From the NCBI GenBank assembly GCA_031268065.1, contig JAIRXX010000088.1:1-5171 (forward strand): DNA of 5,171 nucleotides, written 5' to 3'. The stretch comes from Propionibacteriaceae bacterium. Its GTDB lineage: Bacteria; Actinomycetota; Actinomycetes; Propionibacteriales; Propionibacteriaceae. A program made the position numbers and the translations under genes. The notes under the pieces are model-generated. The model was not told where the DNA came from. It saw nothing but the letters and a program-made list of their open reading frames with translations, and searched no databases. Below, in pieces: positions 1-5,171 of the stretch (positions are counted from its first letter, which is position 1; each line of letters opens with the position of its first letter).

Positions 1-3212
<3,212 letters not shown>

Positions 3213-3245
3213 CCTGTTCAGCGGGTTGATGTAGGTAGAAAAGGT

Positions 3246-3250
3246 AGGAG
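3246..3250 (+). promoter_or_regulatory. Shine-Dalgarno sequence of rpoC in the rpoB-rpoC spacer
   Basis: AGGAG matches the anti-Shine-Dalgarno end of 16S rRNA and ends 11 bases before the GTG at 3262, slightly farther than the usual 5-9 bases. It supports that GTG as the rpoC start. An in-frame TAG at 3232-3234 rules out any start farther upstream than that stop, and no ATG, GTG or TTG lies in frame between them. The whole spacer (3213-3261) is purine-rich in its second half. It shows no GC-rich hairpin with a U-run, so read-through from rpoB into rpoC is expected. I see no convincing -10/-35 promoter there. Confidence 0.75.
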
Positions 3251-3261
3251 AAAGAAACAAC

Positions 3262-5171
<1,910 letters not shown>

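Noticed and set aside
3213..3261. Possible terminator or promoter between rpoB and rpoC
   Set aside because: I saw no stable hairpin followed by a T-run and no convincing -10/-35 pair in 49 bases. The spacer fits a simple intra-operon gap.

Overview
The window is an ordinary housekeeping segment of a bacterial chromosome. It carries the 3' nine-tenths of rpoB and the 5' half of rpoC, the genes for the beta and beta' subunits of DNA-dependent RNA polymerase. Both lie on the + strand, in the usual rpoB-rpoC order. Both reading frames are intact, with no frameshift, internal stop, insertion or mobile element.

The host is most likely an actinobacterium (Actinomycetota). Both proteins read almost continuously against remembered actinobacterial RpoB and RpoC sequences such as those of Mycobacterium tuberculosis. 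rpoC starts with GTG and the N-terminus [18 protein letters not shown]. It also carries the long charged helical insert in the beta' clamp that is characteristic of Actinobacteria. Base composition is fairly GC-rich and TTA leucine codons are avoided. The RpoB sequence looks closer to non-mycobacterial lineages, possibly Propionibacteriales or Actinomycetales, but this placement is from memory and weak.

Layout: bases 1-3212 are rpoB, entered about 90-100 codons after its start. Bases 3213-3261 are a 49-base purine-rich spacer with a Shine-Dalgarno sequence and no visible terminator. Bases 3262-5171 are rpoC, running off the right edge after 636 complete codons. The two genes are almost certainly co-transcribed. 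Their products form the two large halves of the polymerase: beta supplies the rifampicin pocket and the ED and lysine residues near the active site, and beta' supplies the zinc site, the clamp and the NADFDGD catalytic Mg loop. The beta' bridge helix and trigger loop lie beyond the window.

I found no undescribed system. The best second looks are three non-consensus residues in the rifampicin-resistance region of RpoB (T, V and A at E. coli positions 518, 521 and 522), a lineage-specific RpoB C-terminal tail, and a tandem near-repeat next to the rpoC ribosome-binding site. A 582-codon antisense open frame over rpoC is explained by codon usage and rejected.
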